Source: Rhodococcus sp. 14-2470-1b (GTDB lineage: Bacteria; Actinomycetota; Actinomycetes; Mycobacteriales; Mycobacteriaceae). Taken from it: 64,000 bases of DNA. The translations under genes were made by a program, and so were the position numbers. Shown here piece after piece: positions 57,161 through 64,000 of this stretch. The notes below the pieces were generated by a model. That model did no database searches. It was not told the DNA's origin and saw nothing but the letters and a program-made list of their open reading frames with translations. The stretch covers positions 62,001 to 126,000 of the forward strand of contig NZ_NPFY01000022.1 in assembly GCF_002259415.1 (NCBI RefSeq), read 5' to 3'. Positions within the stretch are counted from its first letter, which is position 1. The number at the start of each line of letters is the position of its first letter.

Positions 57161-58252
57161 ATGAGCGTTCCCCACCTGGATCTGCACGCCGACCCGATCG
57201 ACTTGACGGCTGCACTCGTCGACATCCCCAGCGTCTCCGAGGACGAGTCGGTGATCGCCGACGCCGTCGAAACCGCACTACGTGATCAGACAACCGGGTT
57301 CGAGATCGTCAGGAACGGCAACGCCGTACTCGCGCGGACACATCGCGGGCTACCCACCCGCGTGATGCTCGCCGGGCACCTCGACACCGTTCCGATTGCG
57401 GACAATGTGCCGAGCCGTCGTGAACGCGACCACGCCGACGGCGACGTGATCCACGGTTGCGGCACGGTCGACATGAAGTCCGGGGACGCAGTCTTCCTGC
57501 ATCTGGCGGCTACCGTGGACGCTGCCCACGACCTGACCTTGGTCTTCTACGACTGCGAAGAAATCGCGGCGTCCAAGAACGGGCTCGGCCGCATCGAACG
57601 TGAACTGCCGGAGTGGTTGCAGGCGGACGTTGCCATTCTCGGCGAGCCGTCGGGAGGGTTCATCGAGGCGGGCTGCCAGGGCACTCTGCGAGTGCGTCTC
57701 ACAGCAGGAGGGACCCGCGCGCACAGCGCTCGGTCGTGGCTGGGAGACAACGCCGTTCACAAATTGGGTGCGGTGCTGGACAGACTTGCCTCATACGAAG
57801 CCCGCCAGGTCGACATCGACGGCTGTGTGTATCGCGAAGGCCTGCAGGCGGTGCGCATCTCGGGCGGCGTCGCAGGAAACGTCGTCCCCGACGCGGCGGA
57901 AGTCGACGTGAACTTCCGATTCGCGCCGGACCGCAGCGTCGAGCAGGCGGTCGGTCATGTTCGCAACGTGTTCGCCGGGCTCGGTCTCGGCGTCGAGGTC
58001 ACCGACTCGTCGCCCGGTGCACTACCGGGGCTCGGCGCTCCCGCCGCGGCCGCGCTGATCGAGGCCGCCGGCGGCCAGTTCCGCGCCAAGTACGGGTGGA
58101 CCGACGTGTCCAGATTCTCCGCTCTCGGTATTCCCGCCGTGAACTACGGACCGGGTGACCCGAACCTGGCGCACAAGCGTGACGAGCGGGTGCCGACCGC
58201 GCAGATCACCGACGTCACGTCGGTCCTTCGCGAGTATCTTTCGAAGGCGTAG
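57161..58252 (+). CDS. dapE: Succinyl-diaminopimelate desuccinylase
   Basis: The 363-residue M20 zinc peptidase-family enzyme has zinc ligands in [21 protein letters not shown], the EEIAA general base and LAHKRDERV near the C terminus. It releases LL-diaminopimelate from its succinyl form, completing the route begun by dapD and dapC. It is followed by two LOG genes as in Rv1202-Rv1205. Confidence 0.95.
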   Translation: MSVPHLDLHADPIDLTAALVDIPSVSEDESVIADAVETALRDQTTGFEIVRNGNAVLARTHRGLPTRVMLAGHLDTVPIADNVPSRRERDHADGDVIHGCGTVDMKSGDAVFLHLAATVDAAHDLTLVFYDCEEIAASKNGLGRIERELPEWLQADVAILGEPSGGFIEAGCQGTLRVRLTAGGTRAHSARSWLGDNAVHKLGAVLDRLASYEARQVDIDGCVYREGLQAVRISGGVAGNVVPDAAEVDVNFRFAPDRSVEQAVGHVRNVFAGLGLGVEVTDSSPGALPGLGAPAAAALIEAAGGQFRAKYGWTDVSRFSALGIPAVNYGPGDPNLAHKRDERVPTAQITDVTSVLREYLSKA

Positions 58253-58277
58253 CGGGGTCGCCGGATAGCCTGTCCGC

Positions 58278-59021
58278 ATGGACGACGACAAGGCAGCTAG
58301 GCACAAGGGTTCAGTGGTGTTGCGGCGCGGACGCAACTCCGAGACGTCCACGTCGGATCAGCGTCTGCTGGATCAACGCGGCCCCGGAAACTGGATCCAC
58401 ACCGACACGTGGCGAGTTCTGCGTATCCAGAGCGAATTCGTCGAAGGGTTCGGTGCGCTCGCCGAGGTGCCAAGGGCCGTCACGGTATTCGGCTCCGCCC
58501 GCACCCCACAGGATCACCCGGAGTACGAACGCAGCCGGCAGCTCGGAAAGAGCCTCGCCGAGGCCGGATTCGCCGTCATCACCGGTGGTGGGCCCGGCGT
58601 CATGGAAGGAGCCAACCGCGGCGCGTCCGACGCCGACGGCTTCTCCATCGGCCTCGGAATCGAGCTGCCGTTCGAGCAAGGGCTGAACGACTGGGTCGAC
58701 CTCGGGGTCAACTTCCGTTACTTCTTCGTTCGAAAGACGATGTTCGTCAAGTACTCCCAGGCTTTCGTCTGCCTTCCTGGAGGATTCGGCACCCTGGACG
58801 AACTGTTCGAGGCACTCACCCTCGTCCAGACCCAGAAAGTCACCAGGTTCCCGATCATCCTGCTGGGCACCGACTTCTGGTCCGGCCTGATCGAGTGGAT
58901 CAAGAACACGCTCGTCGCCGAAGGTAAGGTCTCGCCGTCCGACCTGGAACTGATCCACTGCACGGACAGCGTCGAGGAAGCCGTGCGGATCATCGAAAGC
59001 ACAACGGGGGAGCAGTCATGA
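58278..59021 (+). CDS. LOG family protein (cytokinin-riboside phosphoribohydrolase type)
   Basis: The 247-residue protein has the LOG motifs GGGPGVMEGANRG and PGGFGTLDELFE and an extended N terminus with basic residues. LOG proteins cleave nucleoside 5'-monophosphates such as cytokinin ribotides to the free base and ribose phosphate. It overlaps the next LOG gene by 4 nt (ATGA 59018-59021). Confidence 0.93.
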   Translation: MDDDKAARHKGSVVLRRGRNSETSTSDQRLLDQRGPGNWIHTDTWRVLRIQSEFVEGFGALAEVPRAVTVFGSARTPQDHPEYERSRQLGKSLAEAGFAVITGGGPGVMEGANRGASDADGFSIGLGIELPFEQGLNDWVDLGVNFRYFFVRKTMFVKYSQAFVCLPGGFGTLDELFEALTLVQTQKVTRFPIILLGTDFWSGLIEWIKNTLVAEGKVSPSDLELIHCTDSVEEAVRIIESTTGEQS

Positions 59022-59563
59022 GTTGGAACGTGTGCGTGTACTGCGCGTCGGGGCCTGTCGACGAGTCGTTCATCGAATTGGCGCGCGAGCTGGGAACGGA
59101 AATAGGTCGTCGAGGTTGGGGGCTGGTGTCCGGCGGCGGCAACGTGTCGATGATGGGCGCCGTCGCGGAAGCCGCCCGCGCGGCCGGCGCCAACACCGTC
59201 GGGGTGATACCGAAGGCGCTCGTCCACCGTGAGGTCGCCGACGTCGACGCCGACGAGCTGATCGTCACCGACACCATGCGCGAGCGCAAGAAGGTGATGG
59301 AGGACCGCGCCGACGCGTTCATCACGCTGCCGGGAGGCATCGGGACGCTGGAGGAATTGTTCGAGACCTGGACGGCGGGTTACCTGGGTATGCACGCCAA
59401 ACCCATCGTTCTGCTGGACCCCGTCGGTCACTACGACGGGCTCTTGCAGTGGATCGACAGCCTGTCCTCGACGGGATTCGTGCAACAGCGGGCCCTGGAC
59501 GCGCTGGTCAGAACCGACACCGTCCGGGGTGCGCTGGATGCATGCGCGGAGCCTGCGGGGTGA
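59018..59563 (+). CDS. LOG family protein (Rv1205-like)
   Basis: The 181-residue LOG protein is the shorter paralogue, with SGGGNVSMMGAVAEA and LPGGIGTLEELFETW. Its position before fadD6 matches M. tuberculosis Rv1205, the phosphoribohydrolase whose loss leads to cytokinin accumulation. Rhodococci are known cytokinin producers. Its last 18 bases form part of a repeated sequence continued downstream (59546-59613). Confidence 0.95.
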   Translation: MSWNVCVYCASGPVDESFIELARELGTEIGRRGWGLVSGGGNVSMMGAVAEAARAAGANTVGVIPKALVHREVADVDADELIVTDTMRERKKVMEDRADAFITLPGGIGTLEELFETWTAGYLGMHAKPIVLLDPVGHYDGLLQWIDSLSSTGFVQQRALDALVRTDTVRGALDACAEPAG

Positions 59564-59613
59564 CCTCGAATTTGGACGGGAGCGGAGCCTGCGGAGTGAC
59601 CTCGAATTGGACG
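59546..59613 (+). repeat. Two imperfect ~33-bp direct repeats at the end of the LOG gene
   Basis: A 33-base unit beginning GCGGAGCCTGCGG and ending GGACG lies at 59546-59578 and again at 59582-59613 with one substitution and one missing T. The first copy contains the LOG stop codon, so the end of the gene was duplicated into the fadD6 promoter region. Confidence 0.85.
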
Positions 59614-59627
59614 TTACTCTGGAGTAA
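59614..59627. promoter_or_regulatory. Palindromic operator candidate upstream of fadD6
   Basis: TTACTCTGGAGTAA is a 6-2-6 inverted repeat directly after the second repeat copy, 34 bases before the fadD6 start. TTGGAC lies just upstream (59607-59612). It looks like a TetR- or FadR-type site for fatty-acid control; the regulator is unknown. Confidence 0.5.
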
Positions 59628-59661
59628 GGTTAGCAAGGTCACATCGGACTAAGGGGAGTTC

Positions 59662-61440
59662 ATGGCTGTCGATGCCCGTCAGAAGATCAAGGTGACCGAT
59701 GTCGCCGTCGCGTTGCCGAAAATGGTGACGGAGGTGCCGAGCCTGCTTCGGGGCGTCGCCGGATTCACTCGCAAGCCCCATCACAAGGCGTCGATCGGCC
59801 TCGTGTTCCAGGATGCTGCGGCGAAGAACGGTGACAGGCCGTTCGTGCGGTTCGAAGGGGAGTCCACGTCGTACGCGGACGCCAATGCGATCGTCAATCG
59901 ATACGCCGCTGTCTTCGCGGACCGGGGTGTGACGCGCGGGGATGTCGTCGGGGTACTGAGCAAGAATCGCCCGGAGGCCCTGTTCGCGGCGCTGGCTGCG
60001 GTCAAGCTCGGTGCGACGGCCGGAATGTTGAACTACAACCAGCGCGGTGACGTGCTCGAGCACAGCCTGGGGATTCTCGACGCGAAGGTCCTGGTGTTCG
60101 ACGAGAACACGCAGGAGGCACTCGATTCGCTCGAGGCCGCTCCGCAGGCCGGGTCGGTTCTGCCGTTGACGGAACTCGACGAGCTGGCTCAGAAGGCGTC
60201 GCCGAAGAACCCGTCGGTCACCGCGGAGATCCTGGCGAAGGAGAAGGCGTTCTACATCTTCACCTCGGGCACGACGGGTATGCCGAAGGCGAGCTTGATG
60301 AGCCATTTCCGGTGGCTCAAGTCGATGTCCGGTCTCGGCAACATGGGCGTACGCCTGCGTAGTGACGACGTCATCTATTGCTGCCTGCCGCTCTATCACA
60401 ACAACGCTCTGACGGTGACGCTGTCCTCGGTGCTTGCCGGTGGCGCGACGATGGCGATCGGCAAGCAGTTCTCGGTGAGCAATTTCTGGGAAGACATCAA
60501 GGTCAACGAGGCCACGGCGTTCACCTACATCGGTGAGCTGTGCCGGTACCTGCTCACCCAGCCGAAGAAGGCGACCGACCGTGACAACACGGTCAAGCTC
60601 GTCGTCGGCAACGGTCTTCGCCCGGAGATCTGGGAGGAGTTCACCGAGCGGTTCGGCATCCAACGTGTTGCCGAGTTCTACGGCGCCAGCGAGTGCAACA
60701 TCGCCTTCATCAATGCGCTGAACATGAAGAAGACCGCGGGAATCTGCCCGCTGCCGTACGCGGTGGTCGAGTACGACGAGGAGTCCGGCAAGGCCAAGCG
60801 CGGTCAGAACGGCAAGCTGCGGAAGGTCGGGAACGGTGAGGTCGGTCTGCTGCTCTCCAAGGTCACCGATCGCGCCCCGTTCGACGGCTACTCCGACGAC
60901 GAGGCCACCGAGAAGAAGCTCGTCCGCGACGGGTTCAAGGACGGCGACGCATGGTTCGACACCGGCGACCTCGTGCGTAAGCAGGGTTTCCTGCATGTCG
61001 CGTTCGTCGACCGCCTCGGCGACACGTTCCGCTGGAAGGGTGAGAACGTCGCGACCACGCAGGTGGAAGGTGCCCTCGGCGGCCATTCCGCCATCGACGG
61101 TGCCGTCGTCTACGGCGTCGACATCGACGGTGCCGACGGCAAGGCAGGCATGGCTGCGGTGACGTTGCGCGACGGTGAGTCGTTCGACGGCAAAGCCGTC
61201 GCAGCGCATCTGTACGACAAGCTTCCGACGTACGCCGTGCCGTTGTTCGTGCGCGTCGTCGACAGCCTCGAACAGACATCCACGTTCAAGAGCCAGAAGG
61301 TCGCCCTCCGCAAGCTCGGCTACGAGGAGGACGGCGAGAGCGAGCTCTACGTGCTGCGCGGCAAGTCCGGCGGTTACGACACGGCGTACGACGGTTACGT
61401 CGACGAGGTCGCGGCAGGTAAGGCGCCCAGCAGCAAATAA
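59662..61440 (+). CDS. fadD6: Long-chain acyl-CoA synthetase, FadD6-like
   Basis: The 592-residue FATP/ACS-family enzyme has FTSGTTGMPKAS, the substrate-loop ERFGIQRVAEFYGASE, GDTFRWKGENVATTQVEG (the FATP/VLACS motif) and a C-terminal TSTFKSQKVAL. Length and place match M. tuberculosis FadD6 (Rv1206, 597 residues). It activates fatty acids to CoA thioesters and may aid uptake. ATG 59662 follows AAGGGGAG. The palindrome upstream suggests lipid-responsive control. Confidence 0.95.
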   Translation: MAVDARQKIKVTDVAVALPKMVTEVPSLLRGVAGFTRKPHHKASIGLVFQDAAAKNGDRPFVRFEGESTSYADANAIVNRYAAVFADRGVTRGDVVGVLSKNRPEALFAALAAVKLGATAGMLNYNQRGDVLEHSLGILDAKVLVFDENTQEALDSLEAAPQAGSVLPLTELDELAQKASPKNPSVTAEILAKEKAFYIFTSGTTGMPKASLMSHFRWLKSMSGLGNMGVRLRSDDVIYCCLPLYHNNALTVTLSSVLAGGATMAIGKQFSVSNFWEDIKVNEATAFTYIGELCRYLLTQPKKATDRDNTVKLVVGNGLRPEIWEEFTERFGIQRVAEFYGASECNIAFINALNMKKTAGICPLPYAVVEYDEESGKAKRGQNGKLRKVGNGEVGLLLSKVTDRAPFDGYSDDEATEKKLVRDGFKDGDAWFDTGDLVRKQGFLHVAFVDRLGDTFRWKGENVATTQVEGALGGHSAIDGAVVYGVDIDGADGKAGMAAVTLRDGESFDGKAVAAHLYDKLPTYAVPLFVRVVDSLEQTSTFKSQKVALRKLGYEEDGESELYVLRGKSGGYDTAYDGYVDEVAAGKAPSSK

Positions 61441-61462
61441 TGCGCGTGCCAGTATTGAAAGC

Positions 61463-62323
61463 ATGAGCACTCTCTGCGGCAAGCCGGTGGCCGACGATCG
61501 CGCGCTCGTCATGGCGATCGTCAACCGCACTCCTGATTCCTTCTACGACAAGGGTGCGAACTTCACCGACGAGGCGGCGATGGCGTCGGTCCATCGCGCC
61601 GTCGCCGAGGGTGCCGACATGGTCGATATCGGCGGCGTCAAGGCGGGCCCGGGTGTGCTCGTCGACGCTGCCGAGGAGATCCGTCGCGTCGTTCCGTTCG
61701 TCGAGGCCATCCGCGGTGAGTACCCGGATCTGCTGATCAGTGTCGATACCTGGCGTAGCGACGTGGCGAGGCTCGCGTGCGGTGTCGGTGCCGATCTCAT
61801 CAACGACACGTGGGCCGGGGCGGACCCTGGGCTCGTCGGGGTAGCCGCCGAGGAAGGCGTCGGCATCGTCTGCTCGCACACCGGAGGTGCCACGCCTCGT
61901 ACCCGACCACACCGTGTTCGCTACGCCGATGTCGTTGCCGATGTAGTCGAGGAAGTGACAGCCGCGGCCGAGAAAGCTGTTGCCGCGGGCGTTCGTCGCG
62001 ACTCGATTCTGATCGACCCGACCCATGATTTCGGCAAAAACACCTTCCACGGGCTCGAGTTGTTGCGTCGCGTGGACGTTCTTGTAAACACCGGATGGCC
62101 AGTGCTCATGGCGCTGAGCAACAAGGATTTTATCGGGGAGACTCTAGGTGTAGAACTCGCCGACCGGTTGGAGGGAACATTGGCAGCGACAGCATTGGCC
62201 GCAGCAGGCGGCGCCCGAATGTTCCGGGTGCACGAAGTTGCGTCGACCAGAAGAGTCGTAGACATGGTTGCGGCGATACAGGGAAACAGGGCCCCGGTGC
62301 GGACCGTCAGGGGGCTGGCATGA
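61463..62323 (+). CDS. folP2: Dihydropteroate synthase paralogue FolP2
   Basis: The 286-residue TIM-barrel has MAIVNRTPDSF near the start, where true DHPS reads VNVTPDSFSDGG, and MVDIGGVKAGPG in place of the canonical DIGGESTRPG loop that binds sulfonamide and substrate. This matches Rv1207 FolP2, a paralogue reported not to replace DHPS. Its job is probably different. It overlaps gpgS by 4 nt. Confidence 0.93.
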   Translation: MSTLCGKPVADDRALVMAIVNRTPDSFYDKGANFTDEAAMASVHRAVAEGADMVDIGGVKAGPGVLVDAAEEIRRVVPFVEAIRGEYPDLLISVDTWRSDVARLACGVGADLINDTWAGADPGLVGVAAEEGVGIVCSHTGGATPRTRPHRVRYADVVADVVEEVTAAAEKAVAAGVRRDSILIDPTHDFGKNTFHGLELLRRVDVLVNTGWPVLMALSNKDFIGETLGVELADRLEGTLAATALAAAGGARMFRVHEVASTRRVVDMVAAIQGNRAPVRTVRGLA

Positions 62324-63252
62324 CGCTTGCGGACCGAACCACCGTCCTGGATTCATGGGCGGACACCAATACGTGGGACACCCCGTCGTGGTCCATCGCG
62401 GAGCTCGAGGCAGCGAAGGCGGGCCGCACCGTCTCCGTCGTACTGCCTGCGCTCGACGAGGAAGACACCGTTGCGGCCGTGGTGGATACCATCCATCCAC
62501 TGCTGGGCGGTCTCGTCGACGAACTGATCGTCCTGGACTCCGGGTCTACAGACGCCACCGCCGAACGTGCCACGGCCGCCGGTGCGCGGGTCATCAGTCG
62601 CGAGGAAGCAATTCCCGGACTCGACCCGGTCAGGGGCAAAGGTGAAGTTCTGTGGCGAGCGATCGCCGCGTCGACGGGTGATCTGATCGCGTTCGTCGAC
62701 TCCGATCTGATCAACCCGGACCCGGCGTTCGTGCCCAAGCTTCTCGGCCCCCTGCTGATGGGCGACGGAATCCATCTGGTGAAGGGCTACTACCGACGCC
62801 CGTTGCGCACCAGCGGCACCGAGGACGCCAACGGCGGTGGCAGGGTCACCGAGCTGGTTGCACGGCCGATGCTCGCCGCCATGCGCCCGGAGCTCACCGG
62901 TGTGATCCAACCGTTGGGCGGGGAGTACGCCGGAACGAGAGAACTCCTCTCCGCGGTGCCGTTCGCTCCCGGCTACGGCGTGGAGATCGGACTGTTGCTC
63001 GACACCTACGACAAGCTGGGACTCGGCGCGATCGGTCAGGTCAATCTCGGTGTCCGCAAGCACCGCAACCGCCCGCTGGTGGAATTGGGCGCGATGAGCC
63101 GTCAGATCGTGGGCACCATGTTGAACCGGTGCGGAATGGTGGACTCGGGGGCGGGACTGATGCAGTTCCGCGTCGACGGAGATTCGTTCGTGCCGTTCTC
63201 CACCGAGGTGTCGCTGGCCGATCGGCCCGCCATCAACACCTTGCACGCGTAA
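62320..63252 (+). CDS. gpgS: Glucosyl-3-phosphoglycerate synthase
   Basis: The 310-residue GT81 glycosyltransferase has SVVLPALDEEDTV, LDSGSTDAT, the metal-binding FVDSDL (DxD) and the GVEIGLLLDTY acceptor region. It makes glucosyl-3-phosphoglycerate, the first dedicated step to methylglucose lipopolysaccharide, which regulates fatty-acid synthase I. ATGA 62320-62323 overlaps folP2. Orthologue of Rv1208. Confidence 0.96.
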   Translation: MTLADRTTVLDSWADTNTWDTPSWSIAELEAAKAGRTVSVVLPALDEEDTVAAVVDTIHPLLGGLVDELIVLDSGSTDATAERATAAGARVISREEAIPGLDPVRGKGEVLWRAIAASTGDLIAFVDSDLINPDPAFVPKLLGPLLMGDGIHLVKGYYRRPLRTSGTEDANGGGRVTELVARPMLAAMRPELTGVIQPLGGEYAGTRELLSAVPFAPGYGVEIGLLLDTYDKLGLGAIGQVNLGVRKHRNRPLVELGAMSRQIVGTMLNRCGMVDSGAGLMQFRVDGDSFVPFSTEVSLADRPAINTLHA

Positions 63253-63295
63253 CGGGCAGGACCGTCCGAGAGCAGGGCTGTGAGAAGATTCTGCG

Positions 63296-63589
63296 ATGCT
63301 GACGCTTCTGTTGTACGTCGTCGTCATCGCGGTCATCGCAGCCCTGCTCTTCTTCGTTGCAAGTGCCGTGTTCGGTCGCGGTGAGGAGCTCGAACCACTG
63401 CCCGAGGGCACGACGGCCACCGTCCTTCCTGCCGAAGGCGTGACCGGCGACGACGTGAAAGACCTCAAATTCCAGCAGACGATGCGCGGCTACAAGCCCA
63501 GCGAAGTCGACTGGGCCCTGGAGCGGCTCGCTGCGGAGATCGACCTGCTCCGGTCGCGTCTGGACGATACGACGAACGTGGACAAGTGA
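63296..63589 (+). CDS. Membrane-anchored DivIVA domain protein (Rv1209-like)
   Basis: The 97-residue protein has an N-terminal membrane helix (LLLYVVVIAVIAALLFFVA) and a short DivIVA/Wag31-like motif in KFQQTMRGYKPSEVDWALERL. It may localise to curved membrane or poles. It overlaps the tag gene by 4 nt (GTGA) and is syntenic with Rv1209. Confidence 0.92.
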   Translation: MLTLLLYVVVIAVIAALLFFVASAVFGRGEELEPLPEGTTATVLPAEGVTGDDVKDLKFQQTMRGYKPSEVDWALERLAAEIDLLRSRLDDTTNVDK

Positions 63590-64000
63590 CGGCCGTACCA
63601 GGCCCCGACGGCAAGCTGAGGTGCCCGTGGGGAGCGACCGACGACGACCTGTACCGCGCCTATCACGACACCGAATGGGGTCGTGAGCTCCACGGCCGAG
63701 ACGCTCTGTACGAGCGCCTGTGCCTCGAAGCGTTCCAGTCCGGATTGGCCTGGATCACGATCCTGCGCAAGCGTGAGAACTTCCGTCGAGCCTTCGCTGG
63801 ATTCGATCCGACGATCGTCGCCGCGTTCGATTCCGCAGACACCGAGAGGCTGATGCAGGACAGCTCGATCGTGCGGAACCGCGCCAAGATCGAAGCGGCC
63901 ATCGGCAACGCGCGGGTGATCCTCGACCTGGACCCGGACCTCGACTCGCTGCTCTGGTCGTTCGCGCCGACGCGACGACCGAAGCGTCTCGATTCGATAT
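63586..64000 (+). CDS. tag: DNA-3-methyladenine glycosylase I (partial)
   Basis: The first 138 codons are present; the 3' end lies beyond the window. It has the Tag opening LRCPWGATDDDLYRAYHDTEWG (given in part), with the zinc-site Cys and His, ERLCLEAFQSGLAW, TILRKRENFRRAF and IVRNRAKIEAA. It removes 3-methyladenine from DNA. GTG 63586 overlaps the DivIVA-like gene stop. It matches Rv1210. Confidence 0.95.
   Translation, partial: MTAVPGPDGKLRCPWGATDDDLYRAYHDTEWGRELHGRDALYERLCLEAFQSGLAWITILRKRENFRRAFAGFDPTIVAAFDSADTERLMQDSSIVRNRAKIEAAIGNARVILDLDPDLDSLLWSFAPTRRPKRLDSI

Noticed and set aside
59614..61530. 638-codon open frame antisense to fadD6
   Set aside because: Shadow of a clear acyl-CoA synthetase; no start signal or recognisable motif.

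Overview
The window looks like chromosomal DNA of a high-GC, mycolic-acid-containing actinobacterium, most likely Rhodococcus or a close relative in the Nocardiaceae. The evidence is GC-rich codon use, an antigen-85-type mycolyltransferase, mycothiol (mshB) and coenzyme F420 (fbiC) genes, PimE/LpqW envelope genes, and a gene order that follows the Mycobacterium tuberculosis Rv1159-Rv1210 segment with insertions. No insertion sequence, prophage, CRISPR array, rRNA or tRNA gene was seen. The DNA is compact: neighbours often share 4-nt start/stop overlaps, several convergent pairs overlap at their 3' ends, and no gene-free stretch exceeds about 300 bp.

Region 1-8.8 kb is carbon metabolism: a truncated Ada-type alkylation-response gene, the CstA/YbdD pyruvate-uptake pair with a CRP/GlxR-like site, a ROK regulator divergent from the Entner-Doudoroff genes edd-eda, and an SDR/MmyB-type regulator pair. 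Region 8.8-25.7 kb is more accessory: an F420-type oxidoreductase, ychF, a carboxylesterase lipoprotein, amylosucrase, an Ag85-like mycolyltransferase, a cutinase-like hydrolase, a divergent WS/DGAT acyltransferase, TerD, a Tat-exported Rv2525c homologue and two paralogous secreted proteins of unknown function.

Region 25.9-33.5 kb is the conserved pimE - phhB - mutT2 - typA - lpqW - mshB - Rv1171-like block (PIM/lipoarabinomannan and mycothiol biosynthesis). Region 33.5-38.8 kb holds an HxlR/uracil-DNA-glycosylase operon divergent from a DHA2 efflux pump, a bacterial PH-domain pair, a duplicated palindromic repeat and a sugar acetyltransferase. Region 38.8-47.4 kb returns to mycobacterial order with fbiC, fdxA, dapC, a SulP-MerR operon behind a perfect 26-bp palindrome, and fadD36.

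Region 47.4-55.1 kb is the most unusual. It contains a regulator that fuses a MerR helix-turn-helix to domains 2 and 3 of the DNA sliding clamp, with a leaderless MerR-type promoter; an OsmC - Met/Cys PLP enzyme - CoA-binding - lumazine synthase run; and a three-gene operon of a Walker-A-degenerate MinD-like protein, a CYP102-like P450 and a DUF5593-like sensor, each joined by a 4-nt overlap. Region 55.1-64 kb is dapD, a secreted beta-propeller, dapE, two LOG proteins, fadD6, folP2, gpgS, a DivIVA-like protein and a truncated tag gene, matching Rv1201c-Rv1210.
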